In this document: piece after piece, positions 40,546-50,246 of the stretch
Layout of the letters: each line of letters opens with the position of its first letter
Position numbering within the stretch: the stretch's first letter is position 1
NCBI GenBank assembly: GCA_963816555.1
Contig: CAWFLD010000007.1
Location: forward strand, 186,001-250,000
Reading direction: 5' to 3'
DNA: 64,000 bases
Origin: Lutibaculum sp963816555
Lineage (GTDB): Bacteria > Pseudomonadota > Alphaproteobacteria > Rhizobiales > Tepidamorphaceae
Made by a program: the position numbers and the translations under genes
Notes under the pieces: model-generated
Told to the model about the DNA's origin: nothing
Databases searched by the model: none
What the model saw: the letters and a program-made list of their open reading frames with translations, nothing else

Positions 40546-40548
40546 CGT

Positions 40549-41405
40549 CTATTTCTCCTCTCGATGAGGCCCTTGCACGAACAGCCGCTGCATGGCGAGG
40601 ATCGACCGCGACGGGCGGCAGCATGGCGAGGATCGCGGTCGCCATGATGAGGTGCCACTGCGGCTGCGAATCCGGCGACCGTCAGCATGCGCTTGATGCC
40701 CATCACGACCGTGTAGTAGCCCGCGTCGGTCGTCACCAGCAGCGGCCAGAGATACTGGTTCCAGCCGTAGATGAAGAGGATGACGAACAGCGCCGCGATG
40801 TTGGTGCGCGACAGCGGGATCAGGATGTCCCAGAAGAACTTCATCGGGCCGGCGCCGTCGATCCGGGCCGCCTCGGTCAGCTCGTCCGGGATCGTCATGA
40901 AGAACTGCCGGAACAGGAAGGTCGCGGTCGCGCAGGCGATCAGCGGCACGACGAGGCCCGGATAGGAATTCAGCATGTGCAGGTTCGCCACCACCTCGTA
41001 GGTCGGCACGATGCTGACCTCCACCGGCAGCATCAGCGTGACGAAGATCAGCCAGAAGGCGACCGGCGGAAGGGAAACCGGAAATAGACGATGGCGAAGG
41101 CGGAGAGTGATGGAGATCGCGATCTTGCCGACGCGCGATGCCGAGCGCCATCACAGGCTGTTGAAGAGCATCAGCCCGATCGGCGGCGCGCCGGACGACG
41201 ACTGCCCCTGGAACAGCACCTGCGCGTAGTTCTCGATCGATCCGGTCGCCCGGCCAGGAGCGGCATCGATGCCGGAGACGAACTCGCTGCCGGCCCGGGT
41301 CGAGGCGACGAAGGCGAGCCAGACGGGCACCGAGCACGATCGCCGACGCCCGATGATCAGCACCAGGTGGGCGAGGAAGGTGAGGACGGGGCGATGTTCG
41401 ACCAT
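40549..41405 (-). pseudogene. ugpE: UgpE-like inner-membrane permease, broken by several indels
   Basis: Second permease of the importer. The start MVEHRPVLTFLAHLVLIIG has GGAGG five bases ahead, the central part reads cleanly (LMLPVEVSIVPTYEVVANLH to VVMGIKRMLTVAGF, including the EAA loop ELTEAARIDGAGPMKFFWDI), and the end resembles LAMQRLFV then GLIER. Between 41030 and 41170, between 40560 and 40670, and near 41330-41350 the frame changes at least six times; the stop TAA/TAG context at 40549 is right for the family. Either this gene is decaying or the assembly is poor here; the other ugp genes need only zero to two corrections. Confidence 0.75.
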
Positions 41406-41416
41406 TCCGGCCTCCC

Positions 41417-42302
41417 TCAGTAGTGCACGCGCCGCTCGACGTAGCGGAACTGGAGGACGGTCAGGGCGATCACGACGACCATGAGCACCACGGACTGCGC
41501 GGCGGAATAGCCGAGGTCGAGCCCGACGAAGCCGTCCCGATAGACCTTGTAGACGAGCGTCGTGGTCGACTGGCCGGGTCCGCCGGCCGTGGTGGCGTCG
41601 ATGATCTGGAAGGTCTCGAAGAAGACGTAGACGATGTTGATGACGAGCAGGAAGAACGTCGTCGGCGACAGGAGCGGCAGCATGATCGTGAAGAAGCGCT
41701 TGACCGGGCCCGCGCCGTCGATCGCCGCGGCCTCGTCGAGCGATCGGGGGATCGACTGGAGACCGGCGACGAAGAAGATGAAGTTGTACGAGATCTGCTT
41801 CCAGGCGGCGGCGATCACCACGAAGACCAGCGCCTGGCCGCCGTTCAGGAAGTGGTTCCAGTTCACCCCGAGCGCCGGAGAGCATGTAGGCCAGGATGCC
41901 GATCGAGGGGTTGAACATGAGCCACCACAGCGCGCCCGCGAGAACGGGCGCGATCGCGTAGGGCCAGATGACGATCGTCTGGTAGACCCGGCCGCCGCGG
42001 ACCACCCTCTCGACCGCCACCGCGAAGAGGAGCGCGAGCGCCATCGTGAGCACCGTCACGGAGACCGAGAAGACCGCGGTCACGCGCGCGGCGTTGAGAT
42101 AGGTCGGGTCGTGCAGCAGCCGGGCGTAGTGCTTGAGCCCGACGAAGCGGGTGGAGAGCCCGAAGGGGTCCTCCTGCAGCGTCGACTGGTAGACCGCCTG
42201 GCTCGCCGGCCACAGGAAGAAGACGAAGGTGATCGCGAGCTGCGGCGCCGTCAGCAGCGCCGGCAGCACCCGGCCGCGGAACACGACGGTCTTGCCGCTC
42301 AT
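41417..42302 (-). CDS. ugpA: UgpA-like inner-membrane permease (one-base frameshift)
   Basis: First permease of the CUT1-type importer, 294 residues after one correction at about 41873-41880. The start MSGKTVVFRGRVLPALLTAP leads into a membrane segment (ITFVFFLWPASQAVYQS); about six membrane segments in all. The EAA loop is SLDEAAAIDGAGPVKRFFTI, which contacts the ATPase. The correction joins YMLSG to ALGVNWNHFLNGG. It ends 11 bases before the ugpE start. Confidence 0.87.
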
Positions 42303-42439
42303 CGGCCGGCCCCATCTCCCGCTTTGCGCGGACACGGCGGCGGCATAGAATGCCCTCGTCCCGGCCGGGTCGAGGGCGCCGCGAACGCGCCGTCCCGTGA
42401 TCGCCCGGCCGCGAGGATATGTCTGGAAAGGCTCAGACT

Positions 42440-42691
42440 ATGTGGCTCCCGAGAGTCGCGCTCGCCGCCGGCGCCGTCCTGGCGCTGGCACCCTCCGCCC
42501 ATGCCGACACGATCACCGGCCGTGTCGTCGAGTGGAACCCGGGCTTCCGGGTTCTCGTCCTGTCGGACAAGAGCCGGATCGAGGTCGACCCGAAGCTGAT
42601 CACGGAGGACCCCACCGACAAGCGGGTGGTGATCACCTATTCGGGCGCCGAAGGCATCGACAAGGTGACGTCGGTCAAGATCGTCGAGTGA
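42440..42691 (+). CDS. Small exported protein of unknown function
   Basis: 83 residues from the ATG at 42440, which has GGAAAGG eight bases ahead; an in-frame ATG at 42419 is possible. The signal peptide MWLPRVALAAGAVLALAPSA ends at AHA, and the mature part (DTITGRVVEWNPGFRVLVLS, then KVTSVKIVE) looks like a single small beta-barrel, similar in style to DUF1344 proteins of rhizobia. The role is unknown. It is oriented against the ugp genes and lies between ugpB and ugpA, with a terminator hairpin shared with ugpB. Confidence 0.75.
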   Translation: MWLPRVALAAGAVLALAPSAHADTITGRVVEWNPGFRVLVLSDKSRIEVDPKLITEDPTDKRVVITYSGAEGIDKVTSVKIVE

Positions 42692-42721
42692 GGCCATCTC
42701 TGCTCGCGGTGCTGGACGAAA

Positions 42722-42745
42722 GAGGGCTCCCTGACGGGAGCCCTC
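42722..42745. terminator. Bidirectional terminator between the small exported protein and ugpB
   Basis: GAGGGCTCCC, loop TGAC, GGGAGCCCTC: a perfect ten-pair stem in the 64-base gap between two convergent stops. On the minus strand it is preceded by GGAGG; no long T run follows on either strand, so termination strength is uncertain, but the position and stem favour this role. Confidence 0.7.
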
Positions 42746-42755
42746 CCTCCGACTG

Positions 42756-44078
42756 TCAGGAGTTCTGGTCCTCGAACCGGCGGAGCAGCTCGTTGCCGCG
42801 CTTCACCGCCTCGTCGAGCGCGTCGGAGGCCGACTTGTCGCCGGACCACACCTGCTCGAGCTCCTCGTTGATGACGTCGCGGATCTGCACGAAGTTGCCG
42901 AGCCGCAGCCCCTTGGAGTTCTTCGTCGGCTCGTTCAGCGTCATCTGCTCGATGCCGACGTCGGCGCCCGGGTTCTCGTCGTAGTAGCCCTGCTTCTTCG
43001 ACAGCTCGTAGGCCGCCTCGGTGATCGGCAGGTAGCCGGTCTCCTGGTGCCACCAGGCCTGCACCTCGGGCGAGGAGAGGTAGGAGAAGAACTTCGCGAC
43101 GCCCTTGTACTCCTCGTCGGAGTGGCCGCCGAGCACCCACAGCGTGGCGCCGCCGATGATCGAGTTCTGCGGCGCGCCCTTCACGTCGTCGTAATAGGGC
43201 AGCATGCCGAAGCCGACGTCGAAGTCCTTGGCGTTGGCGACGACGCCGGCGCGCGAGGCCGACGAGTTCATGTACATCGCGCACTCGCCCGAATAGAACT
43301 TCGGCGCGGAATCGGAGCGGCGGCCGCCATAGTCGAAGATCTTCGACTTCTGCCACTTCGCCATGTCGGCGATGTGGCGCTTCTGCAGGTCGCCGTTGAA
43401 CTCGAGCTCGGTGTCGAGGCCGGCGAAGCCGTTCTCGTTCGAGGCGAACGGCACGTTGTGCAGCGCCGAGAAGTTCTCCAGCTGCACCCAGCTCTGCCAG
43501 CCGGTGGTGAAGCCGCACGGCGCCGCGCCCGCCTCCTGGATCTTCCGCGCGTCGGCCTCGAGCTCGCCCCAGGTCCTGGGCGGCTGGTTCGGGTCGAGGC
43601 CGGCCTTCTCGAACGCATCCTTGTTGTAGTAGAGGATCGGCGTCGAGGAGTTGAACGGCATGGAGAGCATGTTGCCGTCGGTGTCGGTGTAGTAGCCGAC
43701 GACGGCCGGCAGGAAGGCCTTCGGGTCGAACGGCTCGCCGGCGTCTTCCATGACCTTGTAGACGGGCTTGATGGCGCCCTTGGCGGCCATCATCGAGCCG
43801 GTGCCGACCTCGAAGACCTGCACGATCTCGGGCTGCTCGCCGGCGCGGAACGCGGCGATGGCGGCGGTCATGGTCTCGGTGTAGTCGCCCTTGTAGGTCG
43901 GGACGACCTTGTACTCGTCCTGCATCGCGTTGAAGTCGTTGGCGATCTTCTCGAGCTTCTGGCCGAGCTCGCCGCCCATGGCGTGCCACCAGTCGATCTC
44001 GGTCTGCGCGAAGGCGCCCGACGAACCGACCACGAGGCCGGCCAGCGCGACACCGCAGGCAAGCGCGTTCTTCAGCAT
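42756..44078 (-). CDS. ugpB: Glycerol-3-phosphate ABC transporter substrate-binding protein UgpB
   Basis: Periplasmic binding protein of 440 residues. The ATG at 44078 has GGAGGG five bases ahead. The signal peptide MLKNALACGVALAGLVVGSS ends at AFA. The mature start QTEIDWWHAMGGELGQKLEK and then IVQVFEVGTGSMMAAKGAIK and YYNKDAFEKAGLDPNQPPRT are typical of the UgpB subfamily rather than general maltose binders. Intact, unlike the ABC partners downstream. No ugpQ phosphodiesterase gene is present in the window. Confidence 0.92.
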   Translation of the reverse strand: MLKNALACGVALAGLVVGSSGAFAQTEIDWWHAMGGELGQKLEKIANDFNAMQDEYKVVPTYKGDYTETMTAAIAAFRAGEQPEIVQVFEVGTGSMMAAKGAIKPVYKVMEDAGEPFDPKAFLPAVVGYYTDTDGNMLSMPFNSSTPILYYNKDAFEKAGLDPNQPPRTWGELEADARKIQEAGAAPCGFTTGWQSWVQLENFSALHNVPFASNENGFAGLDTELEFNGDLQKRHIADMAKWQKSKIFDYGGRRSDSAPKFYSGECAMYMNSSASRAGVVANAKDFDVGFGMLPYYDDVKGAPQNSIIGGATLWVLGGHSDEEYKGVAKFFSYLSSPEVQAWWHQETGYLPITEAAYELSKKQGYYDENPGADVGIEQMTLNEPTKNSKGLRLGNFVQIRDVINEELEQVWSGDKSASDALDEAVKRGNELLRRFEDQNS

Positions 44079-44222
44079 GTTGACCCTCCAATAGGACAGC
44101 GCGGCGGCCGAGGCGGCCACCGGCAAGGCGGGTATCAGCTGGTCATGTCGGTTTGATCACGCGCGGATGACGGCGGGACGACGACGCTTCGCGCGCCGCC
44201 GGTCCGCCTGCGCCGGCCGGCG

Positions 44223-45528
44223 CTATTTCGAGATGCGCAGGTCCGTGAACGACGCCGTCATCGCCTGGAAGGCCGCCTCCAGCTCGTCGTCGTCGGCGGC
44301 GTCGAAGAAGTGCGAGGTGTTGCTCGCGCAGCTCTGCAGGATGTTCTTGATCTCGGTGTTCGTCACCTCGAACGCGACCGTGTAGAGCTCGATGTTCTCG
44401 TCCTTCACGTTCTGGCAGAGATCGCTCAGATAGTCGTTCGACTTCGAGACGTCGGTGAAGCGCTGGTCGCACTTCTTGTCGTAGACGTGGTACGGCGGCT
44501 CCGGCCGCAGCGTGTTCTCGCCGTCGGTGAGCAGGACGATGATCTTGCGCGGCTCGCGGTTCTCGGCGTCGTAGGGGTCGGCCTGCGTGAAGGGCGACCT
44601 CTGCGAGAGGACGCGCCAGCCCCACGCGAGGCCGGCCGGGAATGTAGGTGCAGCCGTTCGCCTTCATGCCGCGCAGCGCGCTCTGCACCGTGTCGGCGTC
44701 GTCCGTCAGCGGCTGGATCGCCGAGGACGGGCAGGTGACGCCGGACCCGGAGACGGCCGGGATCTTGTCGTCGTAGCTCTCGTCGCGGATGTTGAGCGGG
44801 TAGGCGCGCGAGCCGACGCAGCCCTGCCAGTCGCTCGTCTTGCCGGGCTTGCCGGGCTTCCCACCGCCGCCGTCGCTGGCCATGCGGCCGGGAGCGGCCC
44901 GTCCGCGGCCGCTGCCCGTATCGTCCTCGATGTCGAGCCAGGGCGCCGCCACGTTGGACTTGCCGACATTGACGTAGTCGGCGAAGGGCACGAGCCCGAA
45001 CTTGGAATCGAGCCCGTCGGTGCCGGCGACGTCCTCGACCAGCTTCTTGGAGACCTTCTTCAGCGTCGACAGCTTGCGGCCGGACATCGAGCCGGTGTTG
45101 TCGAGCACCAGCGCCATCTCGATGGAGCCTTCGACGCCGCGCACCACCTCGGAGGAGACGTCGACGTCCATGGTGTCGATGCCGGCGATGGCGGTGAAGG
45201 TCGTCGCGACCTTGCCCCTCGCCTCGACCCGCACCGACCCGTCGGAGGTGAAGGAGACCTCGAAGGAGTCGAGCTCCTGCAGGTCGTGCGGCTGGACGTG
45301 CGCGTCGAAATAGGCCCGCGCCACCTGCGTCACGTGGGCGAGGTCGTCGGAGTGCTCGCGCGCTCCCGCGAGCGCGGCGGCGTCGGCGATGTCCTGGAGA
45401 TGGTCGTGCACGCCGGCGGCGCGGGAATAGTCGACCGCGACGCCCACCGCGAGCACGAGCGGGATGACCGCGATCCCGAAGATGAGGGCCACGTTGCCGC
45501 TTCGATTCCGCCAGAAGGATGTCGCCAT
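44223..45528 (-). CDS. TadE/TadG-like VWA-domain protein (one-base frameshift)
   Basis: Membrane-anchored protein of 434 residues after correction. The first 35 residues form a Tad pseudopilin-like anchor (RNRSGNVALIFGIAVIPLVL). The VWA domain begins IEMALVLDNTGSMSGRKLST near residue 137; the metal site has the DxTxS-like DNTGS. A Gly/Lys/Pro-rich insert (residues about 215-230) is followed by two Cys-containing segments. An extra base near 44640 shifts residue 296 onward; correction gives ILPVLLTDGEN-type text (KIIVLLTDGENTLRP) and the end FDAADDDELEAAFQAMTASF. Probably a Tad-like pilus or adhesion factor, but no tad ATPase or secretin is in view, so its role is open. Confidence 0.82.
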
Positions 45529-45670
45529 GTCCCGTACTCCGCTGCAGTGGGCGGCAGTATTGGGGCGAAAAGCCTTCCATTCCTTTACTGGAATGCCATA
45601 GCGGCAGCGGGAGGGGACGCTTCGCGGCCCCTCCGACCGTGTCCGGCGCGGCCCGGGGCGGGCGCCCGCG

Positions 45671-46045
45671 TCAGGCGCGGGTGAGCTGGAACGTCGCGCC
45701 GCTCGCCTGGGTGCAGGTCACCTGGTTGCGCCCGCTGAAGCCGCAGGTCGCCGAGCGCCGCTCGTTGGAGGACGTCGAGAGCCAGTTCATCTCGACCTGG
45801 CCGCGCGAGACCTGGTAGGTGCCGCGCGCCAGCACCGCATCCGTCTTGGCGTCGACCGAGGTGAACTCGCCGCCCTGGAACGAGGCGATGAAGATGCCGT
45901 CCGTGGAGGCCCAGCGGCCGTCCATCGGGGTCGAGGCCGGCATGGCCGTTCCGGGAGCCATCGCCATCCGGGTTCCGCTCTGGCAGGCGGCGAGTCCGGA
46001 CGCGGCGACGAGCATTGCGAAGACGATCGGCAGTTTCTTGGTCAT
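45671..46045 (-). CDS. Omp10-like outer-membrane lipoprotein
   Basis: 124 residues from the ATG at 46045, which has GGAGGG four bases ahead. The lipobox LAAC occurs in MLVAASGLAACQSGTRMAMA, so lipidation is at Cys near residue 20. The mature domain (DGRWASTDGIFIASFQGGEF, GTYQVSRGQVEMNW, TCTQASGATFQLTRA) resembles Brucella Omp10. It is probably anchored in the outer membrane. A gap of 107 bases separates it from pncB upstream. Confidence 0.82.
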   Translation of the reverse strand: MTKKLPIVFAMLVAASGLAACQSGTRMAMAPGTAMPASTPMDGRWASTDGIFIASFQGGEFTSVDAKTDAVLARGTYQVSRGQVEMNWLSTSSNERRSATCGFSGRNQVTCTQASGATFQLTRA

Positions 46046-46152
46046 TTGGCCCTCCGAAAACACGGAAACTCGTCCATCAACCGGAGGTTCCGCGAACATG
46101 CGATGATGGTCCACGATGCGAGGCGCACGAGCAACACCTTCGCCGCCAACGC

Positions 46153-47457
46153 CTACACCAGAAGAGGCTGCCTCGGATAGGTGCTCTCGCCGAACACGCG
46201 AAGATAGCGCTCGATCTCGGCGGGGTCGCCGCTCGCCTTGGTCGGGTTGTCCGAGAGCTTGACGGCCGGGCGCCCGTTCGCCTGCGTCACCTTGCAGACG
46301 AGCGAGATCGGGTCGAGGCCCGAGACCGGCTGCGGCATGCAGCCCCGGAAGTCGTTCGTCAGGTGCGTGCCCCAGCCGAAGCTCGTCGCCACCCGGCCCG
46401 CGAAGTGGCGGTGGACCTCCTCGATCGTGTCGATGTCCATGCCGTCGGAAAAGACGAGGAGCTTTCCGGCCGGGTCCTGCCCCTGCGACCGCCACCACGC
46501 GATGATCGCCTCCCCGACGGCGATCGGCGGCGCCGAATCCGGGCGGAAGCCGGTCCAGTCCGCGACCCAGCCGGGGGCGCGGCGCAGGAAGGCCTCGGTG
46601 CCGTAGGTGTCCGGCAGCACGACGAGCAGGTTGCCGCTGTAGAGCTTCTCCCAGTCCTCGAGCACGCGGTAGGGCGCCTGCAGCAGCGCCTCGTCGTCCT
46701 CGGCGAGCGCGGCCATCACCATCGGCAGCTCGTGGCCGTTCGTGCCGATCGCCTCGAGGTCGCTGTCCATCGCCAGCAGCACGTTGGACGAGCCGATGAA
46801 GGAGGCGCCGAGCCCTTCCTTCAGCGCCTCGACGCACCAGCGCTGCCAGAGGAAGCTGTGCCGGCGGCGCGTGCCGAAATCGGTGATCCGCAGGCCCTCG
46901 AGGCGCCGCAGCCGCTCCACCTTGGTCCAGAGCTTCGCCTTGGCGTTGGCGTAGAGCACGTCGAGCGCGAACGGCCCCATGCCGCGCATGGCGGCGCGCG
47001 AGCGCAGCTCGCTCAGGATGGCGAGCGCGGGGATCTCCCACATCGTGGTGTGCATCCACGGACCGTGGAAGCTCAGCTCGTACTGGCCCTCGACGCGCCG
47101 GAGCTCGTATTCCGGCAGCTGGAACTGCGACAGCCAGGCGAGGAAATCCGGCTGGAAGATCTGCGAGCGTCCGTAGAAGCTGTTGCCGGCGAGCCAGATC
47201 ATCTCCTTCTTCGTGAGGCGGAGCGTCCGGGCGTGGTCGAGCTGGGCGCGCAGCTCGTCCTCGTCGATCACGTCGGCGATCCGCACCCGCGTCGTCCGGT
47301 TGATCACCGAGAAGGTCGCCGACACGCCCGGATGCAGGCTCCAGATCATCTGGAGCATCAGCAGCTTGTAGAAATCGGTGTCCAGCAGGCTGCGGATGAT
47401 CGGGTCGAGCTTCCAGCTGTGGTCGTGGACACGCTTGGCGATGTCTGTGACCGGCAT
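46153..47457 (-). CDS. pncB: Nicotinate phosphoribosyltransferase PncB
   Basis: Makes nicotinate mononucleotide from nicotinate, PRPP and ATP in the NAD salvage pathway. It has 434 residues. The start MPVTDIAKRVHDHSWKLDPI, LLDTDFYKLLMLQMIWSLHP and the phospho-His loop ITDFGTRRRHSFLWQ (His near residue 211) are clear, as is FSDGMDIDTIEEVHRHFAGR, the phosphoribosyl-binding part. Length and frame are normal. Start region overlaps the divergent leader at 47458-47777. Confidence 0.95.
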   Translation of the reverse strand: MPVTDIAKRVHDHSWKLDPIIRSLLDTDFYKLLMLQMIWSLHPGVSATFSVINRTTRVRIADVIDEDELRAQLDHARTLRLTKKEMIWLAGNSFYGRSQIFQPDFLAWLSQFQLPEYELRRVEGQYELSFHGPWMHTTMWEIPALAILSELRSRAAMRGMGPFALDVLYANAKAKLWTKVERLRRLEGLRITDFGTRRRHSFLWQRWCVEALKEGLGASFIGSSNVLLAMDSDLEAIGTNGHELPMVMAALAEDDEALLQAPYRVLEDWEKLYSGNLLVVLPDTYGTEAFLRRAPGWVADWTGFRPDSAPPIAVGEAIIAWWRSQGQDPAGKLLVFSDGMDIDTIEEVHRHFAGRVATSFGWGTHLTNDFRGCMPQPVSGLDPISLVCKVTQANGRPAVKLSDNPTKASGDPAEIERYLRVFGESTYPRQPLLV

Positions 47458-47777
47458 GGCCCTCCCCCGGTAGACCGCTCGAAAATGCTCTGGGCCGCGG
47501 CCGCCGCGGCAGTTGCCTACTCATAACGCGCGGCGGCGCGAAAGCCAGCCCGGGCCGGAGGCGAAAATGCAGGTCCGTTCCGGGCGGGCCGACCGCGAGG
47601 TGAGACTTTCCTTACCAGGAAACCGCAAGTTTCGCGATCCATTGGCCCGTGACGGCACAAATTTGCGGCGCATGCCGTTCCAGGGGAGATCACAGGAGTC
47701 CGATCCACGTGTCGAGACATGCGCCCTTCAGCTTTCCGGCCGCAGGCGAGACGCCGACGGTCGAGGAGACCACGCCC
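47458..47777. other. Divergent upstream region, 320 bases, no gene
   Basis: Lies between the start of pncB (minus) and the GAF-PAS-receiver gene (plus). It must hold both promoters. The less GC-rich block near 47605-47640 contains TTTCC-TTACCA-GGAAA, five-base inverted arms, which could be a regulator site. I could not identify a convincing -35/-10 pair or an EcfG-type GGAAC-N17-CGTT motif. A frame starting 47709 (GTG) continues into the downstream gene but has no domain match. Confidence 0.5.
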
Positions 47778-49028
47778 ATGATGGCAGCACCCAAGCCGCA
47801 GGAGTCCTCGCGGCCGCCGGCCTGTCGCACGCCGAGCCCGAACCCGAATTCGACCGCATCACCCGGCTGCTGGCAGCCGGCCTGCGCGCGCCCGTGACGC
47901 ACCTTCGCGCTCGTCGGCGACGCGCGACGTTTACGTCAAGAGCGTCTGGGGCACGCTGAACGTCGAGCTCGACGAGCGCCGGCTCCGCCGGGGCCTGAAG
48001 CCCTTCGTGACGGCGTCCCGCGCGCCGCTCGTCATACCGGAAACGGCGACGCACCCGCTGGTCACCGGGCGTCCCGAGCTGCGCCTCGACGCCGCGGCCT
48101 GCGCCATCGTGCCGGTGAAGTCGCCGGACGGCGCGGCGATCGGCACGCTGGCCGCCATCGACCACCGTCCGCGGGAGTGGACGGGAGACGAGATCGGCAT
48201 GCTCTCCGACTTCGCGGGCATCGTGGGGCGGGAGATCGAGCTGCGCCTGCTGCGCCAGGGCGAGCAGAAGGAAAAGCAGGCCCGCATGGCCAAGGCCGAG
48301 GCCTCGAGCGACGTGCTGTGCGTCATGGACCAGGCCATGCGGCTGCGCGAGGTCGGCGCCCGCGCCCTCGAGGTGTGGGGCTACGCGCCGGACGAGCTCG
48401 TCGGCCGCCGCATCGGAGCTTCTCGCGCCGGCCGATGCCGCGACCATCGCGTCGAGCCTCGCCAAGGTGGCGAGCGGCCAGATGCGCGGCGACTTCCAGA
48501 GCACCTGCCTGCACAGGAGCGGCTCGCGCAAGCAGATCTACTGGAACGTGATGTGGTCGGACGCCGACCAGGCGTTCTACGCGATCACCCGCAACGCGCC
48601 GCCGGCCGAGACGACGGTTCAGCCGAGCGACCACGCCATCCTCGTCGTCGACGACTACCGCGAGATCTCGCTGCTCGTCCGCACCGCGCTCAACTCCGCC
48701 GGCTTCTCGAACGTCGACGTGGCGAACGGGCCGCTCAAGGCGCTCGACATGGTCGGTGCGCAGCCCTACGACCTCGTCATCTCCGACCTGCGCATGGAGC
48801 CGCTGAACGGGGTCGACCTGTTCTCCCGGATCCGCGCCATGCCAGGCATGGAGGACGCCGCCGTTCCTGATCATCTCGGGCTACGCCAATCTCGACGTGA
48901 TCGACAGGATGAAGCGGATCGGGGTCAGCGGCTTCATCGCCAAGCCGTTCAAGACCGCCGACCTCGTGCGCCACGCGCGGCATGCGCTGCGCTCGCGCGA
49001 GGCGCCGCGCAAGCGGCGGTTCGGCTGA
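47778..49028 (+). CDS. GAF-PAS-response regulator receiver protein (several frameshifts)
   Basis: Predicted cytoplasmic signalling protein of about 415 residues. After MMAAPKPQ the GAF domain reads LAAAGLSHAEPEPEFDRITR, SVWGTLNVELDERRL, APLVIPETATHPLVTGRPEL and AIGTLAAIDHRPREWTGDEI. A PAS-like part follows (MDQAMRLREVGARALEVWGY to IYWNVMWSDADQAFYAITRN). The receiver domain has ILVVDDYREISLLVRTALNS, the phospho-Asp in VISDLRMEPLNG and the switch region SGYANLDVIDRM with the Lys in IAKPFK. Indels at about 47803, 47904, 47924, 48414 and 48865 sum to a multiple of three, so start and stop share a frame. No kinase domain or output domain was seen, so it may act by binding a partner. Confidence 0.72.
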
Positions 49029-49093
49029 GCACGGCTCGAACTGGGTAGGGTTGCTGTGTTGGAGGCTGATTTGTGAGGAGATTGGAGACCGTA

Positions 49094-50205
49094 TGAGCGC
49101 GCATATCGTGTTGAGCTGGCAGAGCTGGAGCCATCCAAGTCGCGCTGAGGGTGCTTCTCGATACTGGGGCAGATCGAGGATGCGCGCGAGCGTGGCGGGT
49201 GGCGTACAGGCTCGACGAGATCCTGTTCTGGTGTGCGGCCGATCTGCGACTGCGACGACTACGAGATGATCGCCGCCTGGGGCGAGGAGCGGCTCGACTT
49301 CCTGCGACGCTACTGCCTACGATTACGGCGTTCCGGCGAGCGCTGGCTGACGATCATGATGAACCGGCTCGATCCGGCGCTGTTGAGGAAGCCTTCACCG
49401 CCTGGGTGCGCGAAACCTGGCCGGACCGTCGGACCTTGTCGCATCGACGGCAAGACGTCCCGGCGCAGCATGATGCAAGGCGGGCAAGGCAGCGCTCCAT
49501 CTCGTCTCTGCTTCGCCGCGCGCTGGTGCTGGCAGGAGGCGGTGGCGGAGAATCCGCCGAGGTGGTGCCATCCCGGCTCTCGTCGAGCGCCTTGCCGACG
49601 GCGGCGGGCTCGATGGCGCCCTCGTCACGATCGACGCCGTGGTGACTAATCCGGCCGTCGCCGGCGCGATCCTGGAAGCGGGGGCCGACTACCTGCTGGC
49701 GGTGAAGGCGAACCAACCGACGCTGCGCACCGACATCGCCCGCTTCTTTGATGACGCCGCCGAGGGAAGCCTTGAGGTTCATGTCGATGTCGACAAGGGG
49801 CACGGCCGCATCGAGGAACGATCCGTCACGGTCGCCCACGACGTCGCCTGGCTCTCCGGCGACCGTCGCTTCGCCGGGGAGTTTCGTCTCCCCGCAATCG
49901 CCTGCCTGATCCGCGTCGCCTCGCGCACCCAGCTCCGTGACAGAAGCCGCTTCGAGACGCGCTACTACGTCTCCTCGAGACTCCTGACCGCCGAATGCGC
50001 TGGCCAGGCCGTGCGCGGCCACTGGGCCATCGAAAACAGCCTGCACTGGACACTCGACGTCATCTTCAAGGACGACCAGTCCAGGCTCCGCAAGGGGCAT
50101 GGCGCCCTCAATATGGCCGTCGTCCGCCACTTCGCCCTCAACCTCGTCCGCGCCGTCGATGACAAGAAAGCCAAAGGAAGGCGCAAGATCGCAGGGAGTT
50201 CGGCT
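49094..50205 (+). pseudogene. ISAs1-family transposase, fragmented
   Basis: Pieces in different frames line up with one ISAs1 (H-repeat-like) transposase: MSAHIVL, EPSKS, WRVAYRLDEILF, CDCDDYEMIAAWGEERLDFL, ERWLTIMMNRLDPAL, EEAFTAWVRETWPDR, IDGKTSRRS, then an open C-terminal half from about 49638 (NPAVAGAILEAGADYLLAVK, GHGRIEERSVTVAHDVAWLS, AVRGHWAIENSLHWTLDVIF). The GHWAIENSLHWTLDV block is the family's catalytic end. At least eight indels lie in the first 550 bases. The C-terminus stops matching after RRKIAG at about 50200, so the right end may be truncated. Clear terminal inverted repeats were not found. Confidence 0.8.
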
Positions 50206-50246
50206 GAGGCGCGCCAGGCGCGCCGGTTTCCGAGGCGAAACGAAAT

